A stretch of DNA of 32,396 nucleotides from Candidatus Opimibacter iunctus. Its GTDB lineage: Bacteria; Bacteroidota; Bacteroidia; Chitinophagales; Saprospiraceae. Shown piece after piece: positions 8,009 to 16,110 of the stretch. Position numbers and translations under genes: made by a program. Location of the stretch: contig JADJVH010000014.1 in assembly GCA_016716665.1 (NCBI GenBank), positions 107,501-139,896 of the forward strand. The letters are read 5' to 3'. Each line of letters begins with the position of its first letter. Within the stretch, counting starts at the first letter, position 1. The notes under the pieces are model-generated. The model was given only the letters and a program-made list of their open reading frames with translations, had not been told where the DNA came from and did not search any database.

Positions 8009-8016
8009 CAAAATTA
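8009..8016 (-). promoter_or_regulatory. -7 element for the META lipoprotein gene
   Basis: On the minus strand this reads TAATTTTG, an exact TAnnTTTG, 48 bases before the ATG. No TTTG at -33 is evident. Confidence 0.4.
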
Positions 8017-8103
8017 AGCAATGTGCTTCCGATTGACCCCCTACCCCTGCAAAAGGCGACGCCCACTTCTGAAACTTACCTGTTAATGTAAAACCTCCTA
8101 GCC

Positions 8104-8158
8104 CTCCCGCCGCAAATGTTTTGCATTTGGCGGGATCTTCGCTGCGCTTCGACTTGCT
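8104..8158 (+). repeat. 55-bp direct repeat, copy 2
   Basis: Partner of 7,280-7,334 with two mismatches, including the same CAAATG/CATTTG hairpin. It lies upstream of the META lipoprotein gene, so that gene plus its promoter is flanked by direct repeats. It is followed directly by a heptamer array, as is copy 1. Confidence 0.7.
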
Positions 8159-8163
8159 TCCTG

Positions 8164-8201
8164 CCCTATGCTGCTCTCTGCCCTATGCCCTATGCTCTCT
8201 C
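8164..8201. repeat. CCCTATG heptamer array before the DUF3109 gene
   Basis: Units CCCTATG, CTCTCTG, CCCTATG, CCCTATG and CTCTCTC with one 3-base interruption (CTG). It ends 17 bases before the DUF3109 start codon, in the region where its leader should be. Confidence 0.55.
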
Positions 8202-8218
8202 CCCATTACCTTTACCCC

Positions 8219-8794
8219 ATGATCGAAATCGACGACGTCCTCATCAATGATGACATAGTGACCAAAAACTTTGTCTGTGACCTTGACGCCTGCCTCGGCG
8301 CCTGCTGCTGGGAAGGGGAGTGGGGCGCACCCCTGCTGGAGGAGGAGCCTGCCATCATCAAGAAAGTGTGGAAGAAGGTGGCCCCTTACCTCAGTGAGGA
8401 AAGTAAAGACGCTGTGAAAGAACAGGGCTTTGGGACATTATTTGGCGAAAATGAAGTACTCGGGACACCATTGATCAAGAACGGCGCATGTGCTTATCTC
8501 ATCTGGGATGGAAAAGGCATCGGCAAATGTGCATTTGAAAGAGCCTATGAAGAAGGCAAGATCGACTGGCCCAAACCGATCTCCTGTCATCTTTATCCGA
8601 TCCGCGTCCGCCGTCTCAACAATGGCACAGAGGCATGGAACTATGACCGCTGGAAGATCTGTGCGCCTGCCTGCAAGAATGGAAATAAACTGAAAGTGCC
8701 GGTGTACAAGTTTTTAAAGAATGCGATCATCAGGGCAAAAGGGGAGGAGTTTTATAAGCAGTTGGAGGCGTGTGCGGAAAGTCTTGAACCCTAG
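8219..8794 (+). CDS. DUF3109 family protein (cysteine-rich, putative metal-binding)
   Basis: 191 residues from the ATG at 8,219, which starts the conserved MIEIDDVLIN segment of this Bacteroidota family. An upstream in-frame ATG at 8,168 lies in repeat DNA and is rejected. A cysteine cluster near the N-terminus (Cys20, Cys25, Cys29, Cys30 in FVCDLDACLGACC), later cysteines, and the PISCHLYPIRV block are family signatures and suggest metal or Fe-S binding related to YkgJ-type zinc/iron chelating proteins. The biochemical function is unknown. There is no signal peptide, so it is cytoplasmic. It stands alone, between repeat tracts, without a recognisable promoter or Shine-Dalgarno site. Confidence 0.88.
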   Translation: MIEIDDVLINDDIVTKNFVCDLDACLGACCWEGEWGAPLLEEEPAIIKKVWKKVAPYLSEESKDAVKEQGFGTLFGENEVLGTPLIKNGACAYLIWDGKGIGKCAFERAYEEGKIDWPKPISCHLYPIRVRRLNNGTEAWNYDRWKICAPACKNGNKLKVPVYKFLKNAIIRAKGEEFYKQLEACAESLEP

Positions 8795-8820
8795 CCCCTA
8801 TTTCCCTAGTCCCCATTTCC

Positions 8821-8911
8821 CCTAGCCCCCTAAAGGGGGTAAATATTTCGGTATTCATCTTTTCCTTTTTGCCCCCTAGCCCCCTAAAGGGGGTAAATAT
8901 TTCGGTATTCA
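8821..8911 (+). repeat. Tandem pair of 37-bp direct repeats with CCCCCTAAAGGGGG hairpin
   Basis: Two identical 37-bp copies (8,821-8,857 and 8,875-8,911), period 54 bp. Each contains the self-complementary GCCCCCTAAAGGGGGT, followed by AAATATTTCGGTATTCA. The spacers after each copy also end alike (TCCTTTTTGCCCCCT), so the duplicated unit is close to the full 54 bp. Confidence 0.8.
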
Positions 8912-8969
8912 ACTTATCCATATCCTTTTTGCCCCCTGCCCCCAAATACTTCGACTCCGCTCAGCAACC

Positions 8970-9500
8970 AGGGGGTAAATATTATTTTTTAAAAACCTCT
9001 TGACTTGTATTGGGTGAGGGAATAAATTAGTGTTTTTAATTTATTGCTTCATCATGAAAACAAACATGCACTTGCGTGCTCCCGCGCGCATATTTGGCTA
9101 TGCCAAATGGATGAGAAATAATCCAACTAAAGCCGAAGAATTATTGTGGTCGCGTCTGAGAGGAAATCAGACGGGATATAAATTCAGAAGGCAACATCCG
9201 ATGTCAGGCTATGTTGTTGATTTCTATTGCCATGCAGTGAAGTATGTCATCGAACTGGATGGCAGTATCCATGATCATACGATGGCTCAATTGGAAGATG
9301 AAAACAAGGATATTGATCTGGCGGACAAAGGCATTTTCGTGCAACGATTCACCGATGAGGAAGTCCTGGGTGATATCGATGCAGTGATGAAGCGGATCCA
9401 TGAAACATTATCCATGCTCAGGAAAAAGTATCTTTCAATGGATGCTGAATAAGTACCCCTGCTAACAGAGTATATAATCAAAAGGGAATTTTTACCCCCT
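8970..9500. mobile_element. Candidate inverted-repeat-bracketed DUF559 cassette
   Basis: AGGGGGTAAATATT (8,970-8,983) and its near-exact reverse complement AATTTTTACCCCCT (9,487-9,500; 13 of 14 match) enclose the single DUF559 gene in 531 bp. Similar G/C-run motifs occur elsewhere nearby, so the bracket could be coincidental accumulation of dispersed repeats. No target-site duplication was recognised. Confidence 0.35.
9054..9452 (+). CDS. DUF559 domain protein, Vsr-like PD-(D/E)XK endonuclease fold
   Basis: 132 residues from the ATG at 9,054; an earlier GTG at 9,030 adds only a non-conserved leader. The protein is one DUF559 domain: MRNNPTKAEELLWSRLR, then KFRRQHP, YVVDFYCH (catalytic-type Asp), and VIELDGSIHD (the E-x-D of the PD-(D/E)XK core with a following His), ending in an amphipathic helix. 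The family is related in fold to very-short-patch repair endonucleases, but most stand-alone members have no proven substrate. It has no functional neighbour, sits in repeat DNA and is bracketed by inverted repeats, which suggests a mobile or selfish single gene. All motif residues are present, so it is probably active. Confidence 0.88.
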   Translation: MKTNMHLRAPARIFGYAKWMRNNPTKAEELLWSRLRGNQTGYKFRRQHPMSGYVVDFYCHAVKYVIELDGSIHDHTMAQLEDENKDIDLADKGIFVQRFTDEEVLGDIDAVMKRIHETLSMLRKKYLSMDAE

Positions 9501-9603
9501 TCAGGGGGCTAGGGGGCAAACAGGGCCAGGGGGCAAATAAAATCCCTGGACTATTGGAAACATACTGCTCCTGACACGGACATTTTCTCTATATTTCGCA
9601 TTC

Positions 9604-10869
9604 ATGGAAACCTACGCACAGGCCCTCACCTACGCCATACCTTTCTTCCTTGCCCTCATCGGCATTGAAGCGCTGTTTTCATGGAGGATGGGAGTGAAGA
9701 TCAATCGAGGTCCTGACGTGATCTCCAGCCTGACCTCAGGGATATCTAATATCGTCAAAGATGTGCTGGGCCTGTCTATTGCAATCGTAAGCTATGCATG
9801 GCTGGTGGATCACATCGCGTTATTTGATATAGGCACTCAATGGTATGTTTTTGTAATTGCCTTTGTTGCCAAGGATTTTGCGGGCTATTGGATCCATCGC
9901 ATGGAGCATACGATCAATGTGTTCTGGAACAGGCATATCATCCATCACAGCAGTGAGGAGTATAATCTGTCATGTGCGTTAAGGCAGAGTGTATCAGAGA
10001 TATTTTCATTTGTTGGCCTTTTCCTGCTACCTGCAGCACTTGTCGGAGTGCCGGTGGAAGTGATCGCCATCATCGCACCGATCCAGCTCTTCGCACAGTT
10101 CTGGTACCACACCAGGCTGATTGATAAAATGGGTTTTCTTGAATATATTATCGTGACTCCATCCCATCACCGTGTCCATCATGCCATCAATGAGGAGTAT
10201 ATCGACAAGAACTATGGGCAGATCTTTATCATCTGGGATAAACTCTTTGGCACTTTCCAGTCTGAAATCAAGGAAGTACCTCCGGTGTATGGGGTGAAAC
10301 GTCCTGTGCATACATGGAATCCATTACTCATCGGTGTGCAACATATATGGTTGATCCTGCTCGATTCAATACGGACCAAAGGACTAAAGGACAAAATCAA
10401 AATCTGGTTTATGCCTACAGGATGGAGACCAGATGATGTCAAGCAGAAATATCCTGTAGCTACGCTTGATGATGTGTATCACTTTGAAAAATATGATACG
10501 CATGTATCTTCAAAACTCCTGGCATGGTCATGGATTCAACTAGCCTTATTGCTTGCCTTCACGATGGATTTGTTTCTGCGTATAGGGGATATTGGATTTC
10601 CGGGTGTTCTGTGGTATGGATTGTATTTGTTTGTTTCGATATTCAGTATCACGGCATTGATGGACAAGGTGAGATATGCGCCAATAGCAGAGGTGTTAAG
10701 ATTTACACTGATGATGTTTTTACTGTATAGTCAACAATGGGATTGGTTTGGGATTTCTGCAGTAATAGACGTACTGCCCTTCGCTGTTTTTGGCTATGCG
10801 CTGTTGTCACTCTTCCTTTCCCTTTACTTTCATTTTGCGGAAAACAGGAATTATCAGCTTTCTTCCTAA
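9604..10869 (+). CDS. Sterol desaturase/fatty acid hydroxylase superfamily membrane protein, AGMO-like
   Basis: A 421-residue integral membrane di-iron oxygenase. The histidine boxes are His98-x3-His102, His111-x2-His114-His115 and His188-His189-x2-His192-His193, with His169 between them. The wording NRHIIHHSSEEYNLSCALRQS and TPSHHRVHH followed by IDKNYGQIFIIWDKLFGTF resembles animal alkylglycerol monooxygenase (TMEM195), which cleaves ether lipids using tetrahydrobiopterin, more than C-5 sterol desaturases. N-terminal helices (about 8-25, 50-70, 80-95) and C-terminal helices (about 305-410) frame the catalytic core. A hydroxylation of membrane lipids is expected. The actual substrate is unknown, and no pterin gene is adjacent. 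TATATTTC at 9,590 is a weak -7 candidate. Confidence 0.87.
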   Translation: METYAQALTYAIPFFLALIGIEALFSWRMGVKINRGPDVISSLTSGISNIVKDVLGLSIAIVSYAWLVDHIALFDIGTQWYVFVIAFVAKDFAGYWIHRMEHTINVFWNRHIIHHSSEEYNLSCALRQSVSEIFSFVGLFLLPAALVGVPVEVIAIIAPIQLFAQFWYHTRLIDKMGFLEYIIVTPSHHRVHHAINEEYIDKNYGQIFIIWDKLFGTFQSEIKEVPPVYGVKRPVHTWNPLLIGVQHIWLILLDSIRTKGLKDKIKIWFMPTGWRPDDVKQKYPVATLDDVYHFEKYDTHVSSKLLAWSWIQLALLLAFTMDLFLRIGDIGFPGVLWYGLYLFVSIFSITALMDKVRYAPIAEVLRFTLMMFLLYSQQWDWFGISAVIDVLPFAVFGYALLSLFLSLYFHFAENRNYQLSS

Positions 10870-10917
10870 GGAGCAACCAATCGGCTTGTTTATTTGTTCT
10901 TGTGCAAATGCATTTAA

Positions 10918-11640
10918 GTGAGTAACATATTCCTGACTGCCGAGTGGCGCAAACTGATCATGGCCAATTATGCTATTGATCCTGCAAGCCTTCTACCTTT
11001 TCTTCCGCTGCATACCGAACTTGATTTACGCGACGGCACCTGCTATGTCAGCCTCGTCGGGTTTATGTTCTTAAACACAAAGCTCAAAGGCATCAGCATA
11101 CCGTTTCATTCCGATTTTGAGGAAGTCAATCTCCGGTTTTATGTCCGGTTTAAAGATGAGGGTGAATGGAAGCGAGGCACCGTGTTTATCAAAGAAATTG
11201 TGCCTAAGCCTGCCATTGCCTTTGTGGCCAATACCATCTATGGGGAGAAGTATGAGACCAGATCGATGCGGCATTCAGTGGTGGAGCAGGATCAGGCCCG
11301 GCTACTTGAGTATGGCTGGAAAAATAAATCCTGGAATACTATAGGTATAAAGGCTGGCAAAGAACTGTTGGATATGGGTATGGGAAGTAAAGAGGAATTT
11401 ATACTTGAACATTACTGGGGCCTCAGCAAGGGAAGGAACAACAAGACGTTCAAGTATGGGGTAGAGCATCCACGGTGGCAGGTGTATCAAACTTTGGAAT
11501 CAACAATCGAAGTTGATTTCAAGGAAAATTATGGGAGTGCATTTGCTTTTCTTCAAAATCAAAAACCTGATTCTGTTTTTTTAGCGGAGGGTTCAGAGGT
11601 GTTGATCAGAGATGGTCAGGTATTGACTGGTTTCTTGTGA
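10918..11640 (+). CDS. DUF2071 family protein (YqjF-like)
   Basis: A 240-residue soluble protein with the DUF2071 hallmarks: FLTAEWRKLIMANYAIDP at the start, LDLRDGTCYVSLVGFMFL, and FEEVNLRFYVR. Function in the family is unknown (YqjF of Bacillus is the reference member). A GTG at 10,918 is the only start that keeps the conserved N-terminus without running into an upstream stop. It follows the AGMO-like gene by 48 bases on the same strand, so co-transcription is likely. The 3' end overlaps the convergent MFS gene by 25 bp, with no terminator between. Confidence 0.88.
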   Translation: MSNIFLTAEWRKLIMANYAIDPASLLPFLPLHTELDLRDGTCYVSLVGFMFLNTKLKGISIPFHSDFEEVNLRFYVRFKDEGEWKRGTVFIKEIVPKPAIAFVANTIYGEKYETRSMRHSVVEQDQARLLEYGWKNKSWNTIGIKAGKELLDMGMGSKEEFILEHYWGLSKGRNNKTFKYGVEHPRWQVYQTLESTIEVDFKENYGSAFAFLQNQKPDSVFLAEGSEVLIRDGQVLTGFL

Positions 11641-12842
11641 TGCTTCTTGAAAGAGATAAAAGCCATGACTGCACTCATCAGCATCAGAAAACTTGCCAGG
11701 AAAAAAGGGGCGCCGGGAAGATAGATCGGGTTGCCATCCTTGATCGCCCAGGCAAACAGATTGGTCATCATCGGAGGGCCTACAATAGAAGTAGCACTCA
11801 TGAGGCTGGTCAGGGCTCCTTGCAGTTCGCCTTGCTCACGAACATCCACCTCACTTGTAATGGTCGCTTGTAATGCAGGCCCCGCAATCCCTCCAAGGCA
11901 ATACGGAATCAGGAATACCAGCATCATCCATCCTGTGGTAGCCAGACCGAAGAGCAACATGCCGATCGAATAAAGGATCAAGCCTATGTAAATGCTTCGT
12001 GCATTGCCAAGTTTTGGATTGATCACCCTCGTAAGCCCTCCCTGAACTATACCCACCAGAAGACCTACTACGCCAAGCGATACACCGATCATCCCTTGTC
12101 CCCATCCAAATCGCTCGATCGTGTAAAAGGACCAATTGCTCTGCACGGCATGTGCTGCGAGATAGACCAGGACCATGGCGATGAGCAAATATTCAACGTC
12201 GGGATATTTTCGCAGATGCAGGAGTGAGCCTACCGGATTTGCACGTTTCCAGTCCAATGGCCTGCGATGATCCGGTGATAGGGACTCAGGCAGTATAAAG
12301 TAACCCCACAGCCAGTTGAGAAAGCACAATATCGCCGCAGCGATAAAAGGTACTCGTGGCCCAAATGATCCGAGTAATCCACCAATGATTGGTCCTATAA
12401 TAAACCCAAGACCAAAAGCAGCTCCAATCATCCCAAAGTTCTGCGCCCTGTTCTTTTCATCACTGATATCTGCGATGTATGCAGCAGCAGTCGTAAAGCT
12501 TGCACCTGTGATCCCTGCTATAACCCGTCCAAGAAATAGCCATTCGATAGAAGGTGCCCAACTCAATAATATATAGTCGAGTCCAAAGCCAAACAGAGAG
12601 ACCAGGAGGATTGGCCTCCGGCCATATTTATCACTCAAATTGCCGACCAGCGGAGCAAAGAGAAATTGTGTCAGTGAAAACGCAAATAGCATCCACCCGT
12701 TGAGACTAGATGCATCTCCGGTATCTACGTGCTCCATATGGCTGATCAACCCCGGCATGACAGGGATGATGATCCCCCAGCCGATGACATCGATCAGCAA
12801 GGTGACGAAGATGAATCCTATGGCGGCTTTGCGCGTCTTCAT
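11616..12842 (-). CDS. MFS exporter, TCR/Tet family
   Basis: 408 residues and 12 predicted membrane helices, from the ATG at 12,842 (MKTRKAAIGFIFVTLLID). The open frame extends 246 bases further upstream, but that part translates repeat DNA and is rejected. Motif A in loop 2-3 reads GNLSDKYGRRPILL, and GRVIAGITGASFTTAAAYIAD in helices 4-5 with GAAFGLGFIIGPIIGG (motif C of drug/H+ antiporters) identify a proton-coupled exporter of the TetA type. Substrate cannot be told from sequence. Chromosomal Bacteroidota members usually do not confer tetracycline resistance by themselves. Its 3' end overlaps DUF2071 by 25 bp. Confidence 0.9.
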   Translation of the reverse strand: MKTRKAAIGFIFVTLLIDVIGWGIIIPVMPGLISHMEHVDTGDASSLNGWMLFAFSLTQFLFAPLVGNLSDKYGRRPILLVSLFGFGLDYILLSWAPSIEWLFLGRVIAGITGASFTTAAAYIADISDEKNRAQNFGMIGAAFGLGFIIGPIIGGLLGSFGPRVPFIAAAILCFLNWLWGYFILPESLSPDHRRPLDWKRANPVGSLLHLRKYPDVEYLLIAMVLVYLAAHAVQSNWSFYTIERFGWGQGMIGVSLGVVGLLVGIVQGGLTRVINPKLGNARSIYIGLILYSIGMLLFGLATTGWMMLVFLIPYCLGGIAGPALQATITSEVDVREQGELQGALTSLMSATSIVGPPMMTNLFAWAIKDGNPIYLPGAPFFLASFLMLMSAVMAFISFKKHHKKPVNT

Positions 12843-13182
12843 ATGGTGTAAGACAGTGAGACAGTGAGAAAGTAAGATGCCTTCGCAAAAAGGGCTTCGG
12901 CATCCGAAGGAAGTGTGAGTGGTGTAAGACAGTGAGAAAGTAAGATAGTAAGAAGTGTGAGTCGTGTGTGCGTAATAGCTCCTAGCTCCTAGCTCCCTGC
13001 CTGCTCCCTGCTCCCTGCCTTCTGGTAGCTGACGGCTGACGGCTGATAGCTGATAGCTGATAGCTGAAAGCTGAAAGCTGAAAAACAAGTGCCAAATTTA
13101 ACGCTTTGGCCGACTATGGCAGGCCTTTAAGGCAGAGAGTTGGCTTCCCTGAAGTGGTTCGGGGGGGATTCTGCCCGCCATA
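12843..13182. other. Repeat-filled divergent intergenic region
   Basis: Between the MFS gene and the foldase. First part: two copies of a GGTGTAAGACAGTGAG unit (12,845-12,878 and 12,921-12,946) that differ by one extra 8-bp ACAGTGAG-type unit, separated by a CTTCGG/CCGAAG-rich palindromic segment (about 12,875-12,912). Second part: heptamer arrays (12,976-13,082). No gene is seen. Confidence 0.65.
12976..13082 (+). repeat. Composite heptamer array
   Basis: Begins with AGCTCCT x2 and AGCTCCC, passes through GCTCCCT x2, then CTGGT, then eight perfect-phase 7-mers from 13,027: AGCTGAC, GGCTGAC, GGCTGAT, AGCTGAT x2, AGCTGAA x3. The graded change of unit sequence is what repeated local duplication plus mutation would leave. 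Confidence 0.8.
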
Positions 13183-13214
13183 TTTGATAATCCATCCTTA
13201 AGATTGTACTTTTG
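13183..13214 (+). promoter_or_regulatory. Promoter of the PpiD-like foldase gene
   Basis: TTTG (13,183-13,186), 20-base spacer, TACTTTTG (13,207-13,214): an exact match to the Bacteroidota -33/-7 pattern. Start of transcription is expected near 13,221, giving a leader of about 95 bases before the ATG at 13,317. Confidence 0.7.
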
Positions 13215-13316
13215 CAGGGCTTTTTTGGAAAAGTTCCGTTTAAACGGGCCAAAATATCTCCAAAATTTAATTTATCAACTTGATTAACAACAACATACAT
13301 ATATAGTTTTATTATT

Positions 13317-15425
13317 ATGGCTTTAATCAGTAAGATTCGTAAAAACAGCTGGGTTGTCATCATCATGCTTGCCCTTGGCATGGGAGGATTTGTGGTCATG
13401 GATATGGTTAGTGCCGCTTCCAAGTCAAGTGGCAATCAGTATACCATCGGTCAGGTCAATGGTGAAAAGCTGGATTGGAATGATTTTCAAAGGTCTGAAA
13501 GGATCCTTTATCCCAATTCCACAGGTGATGTGTATGGCCAGCGGAACTATATCTGGAACTACATGGTGGAGGATCAATTGCTCAAGGAAGAAGCAGCTGC
13601 CCTCGGCCTCAATGTCGGTACCGAAGAAATGGAAGAACTCCAGTTTGGACAGCGCCTGAGCCCGATCATCCAGCGTAATTTCCGTGACCCGAATACCGGC
13701 CAGATGGACAGGGCTACCCTGGACCAGATCAAGGCCAACCTGGGTACAGGTAAGCTCCAGCCACAACTCGAAGAGTTCTGGAAATTCCAGACCGGTGAGA
13801 TCATCAAGGACAGGCTCCAGAGCAAACTGGCAGCCCTGGTTAAGAAATCCATCTATACGCCTAAGTGGATGGCCACTCAGCTACAGGCTGAACAAGGATC
13901 ATCCCTCGACTTCAAATATGTGCTCGTTCCATTGGACAAGGTAGCTGACGAAGAGGTCAAGCTTACAGACGATGATTATCAAGCCTGGATGAAGGAAAAC
14001 CAGACTAAGATCAAGCTGAAGGAAGAAATGAGGACGGTTGATTTCGTCGTGTTCAATGTGACACCTACATCAAATGATACCACCATCGTTCGCGATGCTA
14101 TCAATGAGCGTATCGCCGCTTTCCGTACTACGGACAATGATTCCCAGTTTGTCGAAAACAACTATGGCATCATGGAGGCCACCTATTTTAAAAAGGCGGA
14201 CCTGGCGGAGGTCATAGCAGATACTGTATTTGACCTGCCTACCGGTGCTGTATATGGCCCTTACATTGATGGTGTGGCGTTTAAGGCAGTAAAGGTGTTG
14301 GGTAAGAAGATGATCCCCGATTCCGTTGAAGCCAGGCATATCCTGCTGAGAGCAGAATCAGCCGCTGAAATAGCTGCCGCTACAAAGAGACTCGATAGCG
14401 TTAAGACACTTATCGAAGCGGGTGTTCAGAGTTTTGATTCTTTAGCCATGAAGGTGAGTCAGGACGGCAGTGCACAGAAAGGAGGAGACCTCGGATGGTC
14501 ATGGGCTGGCAGAATGGTCAAGCCATTTAACGATCTCTTGTTTTATACCGCAGAGCCTGGTGAACTGCATATCATCACCACCCAGTTTGGTGTACACCTG
14601 GTAAAGGTGACCGGTCGTAAGTATATTGAAAATACACAAGGCGTCAGATTGGCCTACCTGGTAGAACCAATCGTACCTTCTGAAGAAACCCAGGCCTCTG
14701 TGTATGACGATGCACTTGAGTTTAGCGGACAGAACAGGGATGTAAAAGAACTAAAGGAGGCTATAGAAAAGAAACCAGAACTGAGCATTGAAACTGCACA
14801 GGGCCTTACTGCCAATGCATACCAGTTTTCAACACTCGGTAGCGGTGGTACTTCAAGGGATATCATCCGTTGGGCGTTTCAGCCTGATACCAAGGTAGGC
14901 ATGGTTGCTCCTGAAGTATATGTATACGATGAGCCAACCTTGTTCTATAATGCCCGTTATGTAGTACCTGCGCTGAAGTCAATCATGAAAGCCGGGGAAT
15001 CAACACTGGCTCAAGTAAAAGAGATGTATACCCAACAAGTCACTGCAAAAAAGAAGGGCGAGATACTCGCAGCTAAGATTACCAGCAAAGACCTGGATGC
15101 AGTGGCCAGCCAGTTTGGCGTGCAGGTAGATACCTTCAACAATGTCAATTTCAACATGTCCTATCTCCAGGGATTGGGCAATGAAAACACCCTCATCGGA
15201 AAGGTGACAGCACTTCAGCAAGGCGAGTCAGCAGGACCTATCATCGGCGTCAGTGGTGTATATGTAGTACAGGTTATCAACCGCACGGAGGCTAGTCTCT
15301 CCACTGATATTGCTTCCTTTGCGCAGCAACTATCGATGACCTCCCGTAGCAGTATCGACAGCCGTTTGATGGAGGCGATCAAGAGTTCTGCCAAGATCAA
15401 GGACAACAGGTATAAGTTCTTTTAG
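13317..15425 (+). CDS. Membrane-anchored SurA/PpiD-like peptidyl-prolyl isomerase
   Basis: 702 residues. One N-terminal membrane anchor (about residues 11-31, SWVVIIMLALGMGGFVVMDM) is followed by a SurA-N-like chaperone region (about 45-200: IGQVNGEKLDWNDFQRSE). A PpiC/parvulin rotamase domain comes next (about 337-440: VEARHILLRAES, then GGDLGWSWAGRMVKPFND and FGVHLVKVTGRK), then a long C-terminal helical part with a second, degenerate rotamase-like segment. This architecture is that of PpiD: a periplasmic foldase that assists envelope and outer-membrane proteins leaving the Sec translocon. It has its own promoter and terminator, so it is a single-gene unit upstream of the MORN lipoprotein and porQ. 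Confidence 0.9.
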   Translation: MALISKIRKNSWVVIIMLALGMGGFVVMDMVSAASKSSGNQYTIGQVNGEKLDWNDFQRSERILYPNSTGDVYGQRNYIWNYMVEDQLLKEEAAALGLNVGTEEMEELQFGQRLSPIIQRNFRDPNTGQMDRATLDQIKANLGTGKLQPQLEEFWKFQTGEIIKDRLQSKLAALVKKSIYTPKWMATQLQAEQGSSLDFKYVLVPLDKVADEEVKLTDDDYQAWMKENQTKIKLKEEMRTVDFVVFNVTPTSNDTTIVRDAINERIAAFRTTDNDSQFVENNYGIMEATYFKKADLAEVIADTVFDLPTGAVYGPYIDGVAFKAVKVLGKKMIPDSVEARHILLRAESAAEIAAATKRLDSVKTLIEAGVQSFDSLAMKVSQDGSAQKGGDLGWSWAGRMVKPFNDLLFYTAEPGELHIITTQFGVHLVKVTGRKYIENTQGVRLAYLVEPIVPSEETQASVYDDALEFSGQNRDVKELKEAIEKKPELSIETAQGLTANAYQFSTLGSGGTSRDIIRWAFQPDTKVGMVAPEVYVYDEPTLFYNARYVVPALKSIMKAGESTLAQVKEMYTQQVTAKKKGEILAAKITSKDLDAVASQFGVQVDTFNNVNFNMSYLQGLGNENTLIGKVTALQQGESAGPIIGVSGVYVVQVINRTEASLSTDIASFAQQLSMTSRSSIDSRLMEAIKSSAKIKDNRYKFF

Positions 15426-15445
15426 GCAAAAAGGACAAAAGAAAG

Positions 15446-15487
15446 AATTGCCCAGGTTCATCTGATGGACCCGGGCAATTTCATTTT
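15446..15487 (+). terminator. Intrinsic terminator after the foldase gene
   Basis: AATTGCCC pairs with GGGCAATT; after one mismatch GGTTC pairs with GGACC (one G-T pair), around the loop ATCTGAT. TCATTTT follows. It ends 5 bases before the next start codon. Confidence 0.75.
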
Positions 15488-15492
15488 AAGAC

Positions 15493-16110
15493 ATGCGTTT
15501 TCTTTGGATGAAACTTCCAAACCTCAGCATTTTCCTCCTTGTCCCCTTAGCCATTCTGGGATGTGCCAAGGGTAAGACTGTGGTAGAGAAAGACCCTGAC
15601 CTCGGGTACATTACCACTTTTAGTGTTGACCCTGAGACGGGTCTTCATGATGGGCCTTATACCAAAACGGATAGTGCCGGACTCCTGATGGAGAAAGGGA
15701 TATTAAAGCAGGGCCAGCAGGAAGGGATACGGGAGCTCTACTATCCGGATGGTAAGGTCAAGATCAGGGAACGCTATAAGGCAGGTAAATTGGATGACCT
15801 GTATGAATATTTTCACCCTGAAGGTACGATCGAGCTTCAAGGCTATTATGTCGGGGGTGCGATGTATGGTCAATGGAAAAAATACACCTCTGATGGGCAT
15901 TTGATCGAAGAGGTGACGATGATCAACAATGAAGAGATGGGCCCATTTAAGGAATATCACCCGAATGGGAAGATACAGGCTGAAGGAACTTATCTTCATG
16001 GCCCTAATGAAGATGGACGGTTAAAACTCTATGATGAATCAGGACAATTACAAAAGGAGATGGACTGCCATGCCGGAAGGTGCTACACCGTCTGGCAGAA
16101 GGAAGAATAG
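15493..16110 (+). CDS. Lipoprotein with MORN-type (YwqK-like) repeats
   Basis: 205 residues. A signal peptide of 24 residues ends in the lipobox A-I-L-G-C. The mature part is built of about five repeats of the form YYPDGKVKIRERYKAGKLDD / YFHPEGTIELQGYYVGG / YTSDGHLIEE / YHPNGKIQAEGTY, the MORN_2 pattern often annotated as YwqK-like antitoxin, though no toxin partner is present. MORN_2 proteins are common in Bacteroidota envelopes, probably as binding scaffolds. Starts at ATG 15,493 or 15,508 are both possible. The 3' end overlaps porQ by 41 bp, so translation of the two is probably coupled. The pairing suggests an envelope or secretion role, but that is inference. Confidence 0.85.
   Translation: MRFLWMKLPNLSIFLLVPLAILGCAKGKTVVEKDPDLGYITTFSVDPETGLHDGPYTKTDSAGLLMEKGILKQGQQEGIRELYYPDGKVKIRERYKAGKLDDLYEYFHPEGTIELQGYYVGGAMYGQWKKYTSDGHLIEEVTMINNEEMGPFKEYHPNGKIQAEGTYLHGPNEDGRLKLYDESGQLQKEMDCHAGRCYTVWQKEE

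Noticed and set aside
8730..8945. Repetitive minus-strand peptide with NTEIFTPFRGLG repeats
   Set aside because: It is only the translation of the 37-bp direct repeats and overlaps the end of DUF3109.
12843..13088. N-terminal extension of the MFS gene by 82 codons
   Set aside because: It translates the heptamer and octamer repeats; the ATG at 12,842 starts the normal first membrane helix.
13127..13435. 102-codon minus-strand open frame over the foldase start
   Set aside because: It overlaps the foldase promoter and signal anchor antisense and has no family features.
15493..16110. Toxin-antitoxin module suggested by YwqK-like repeats
   Set aside because: No toxin gene is adjacent, and the protein is a secreted lipoprotein next to porQ.
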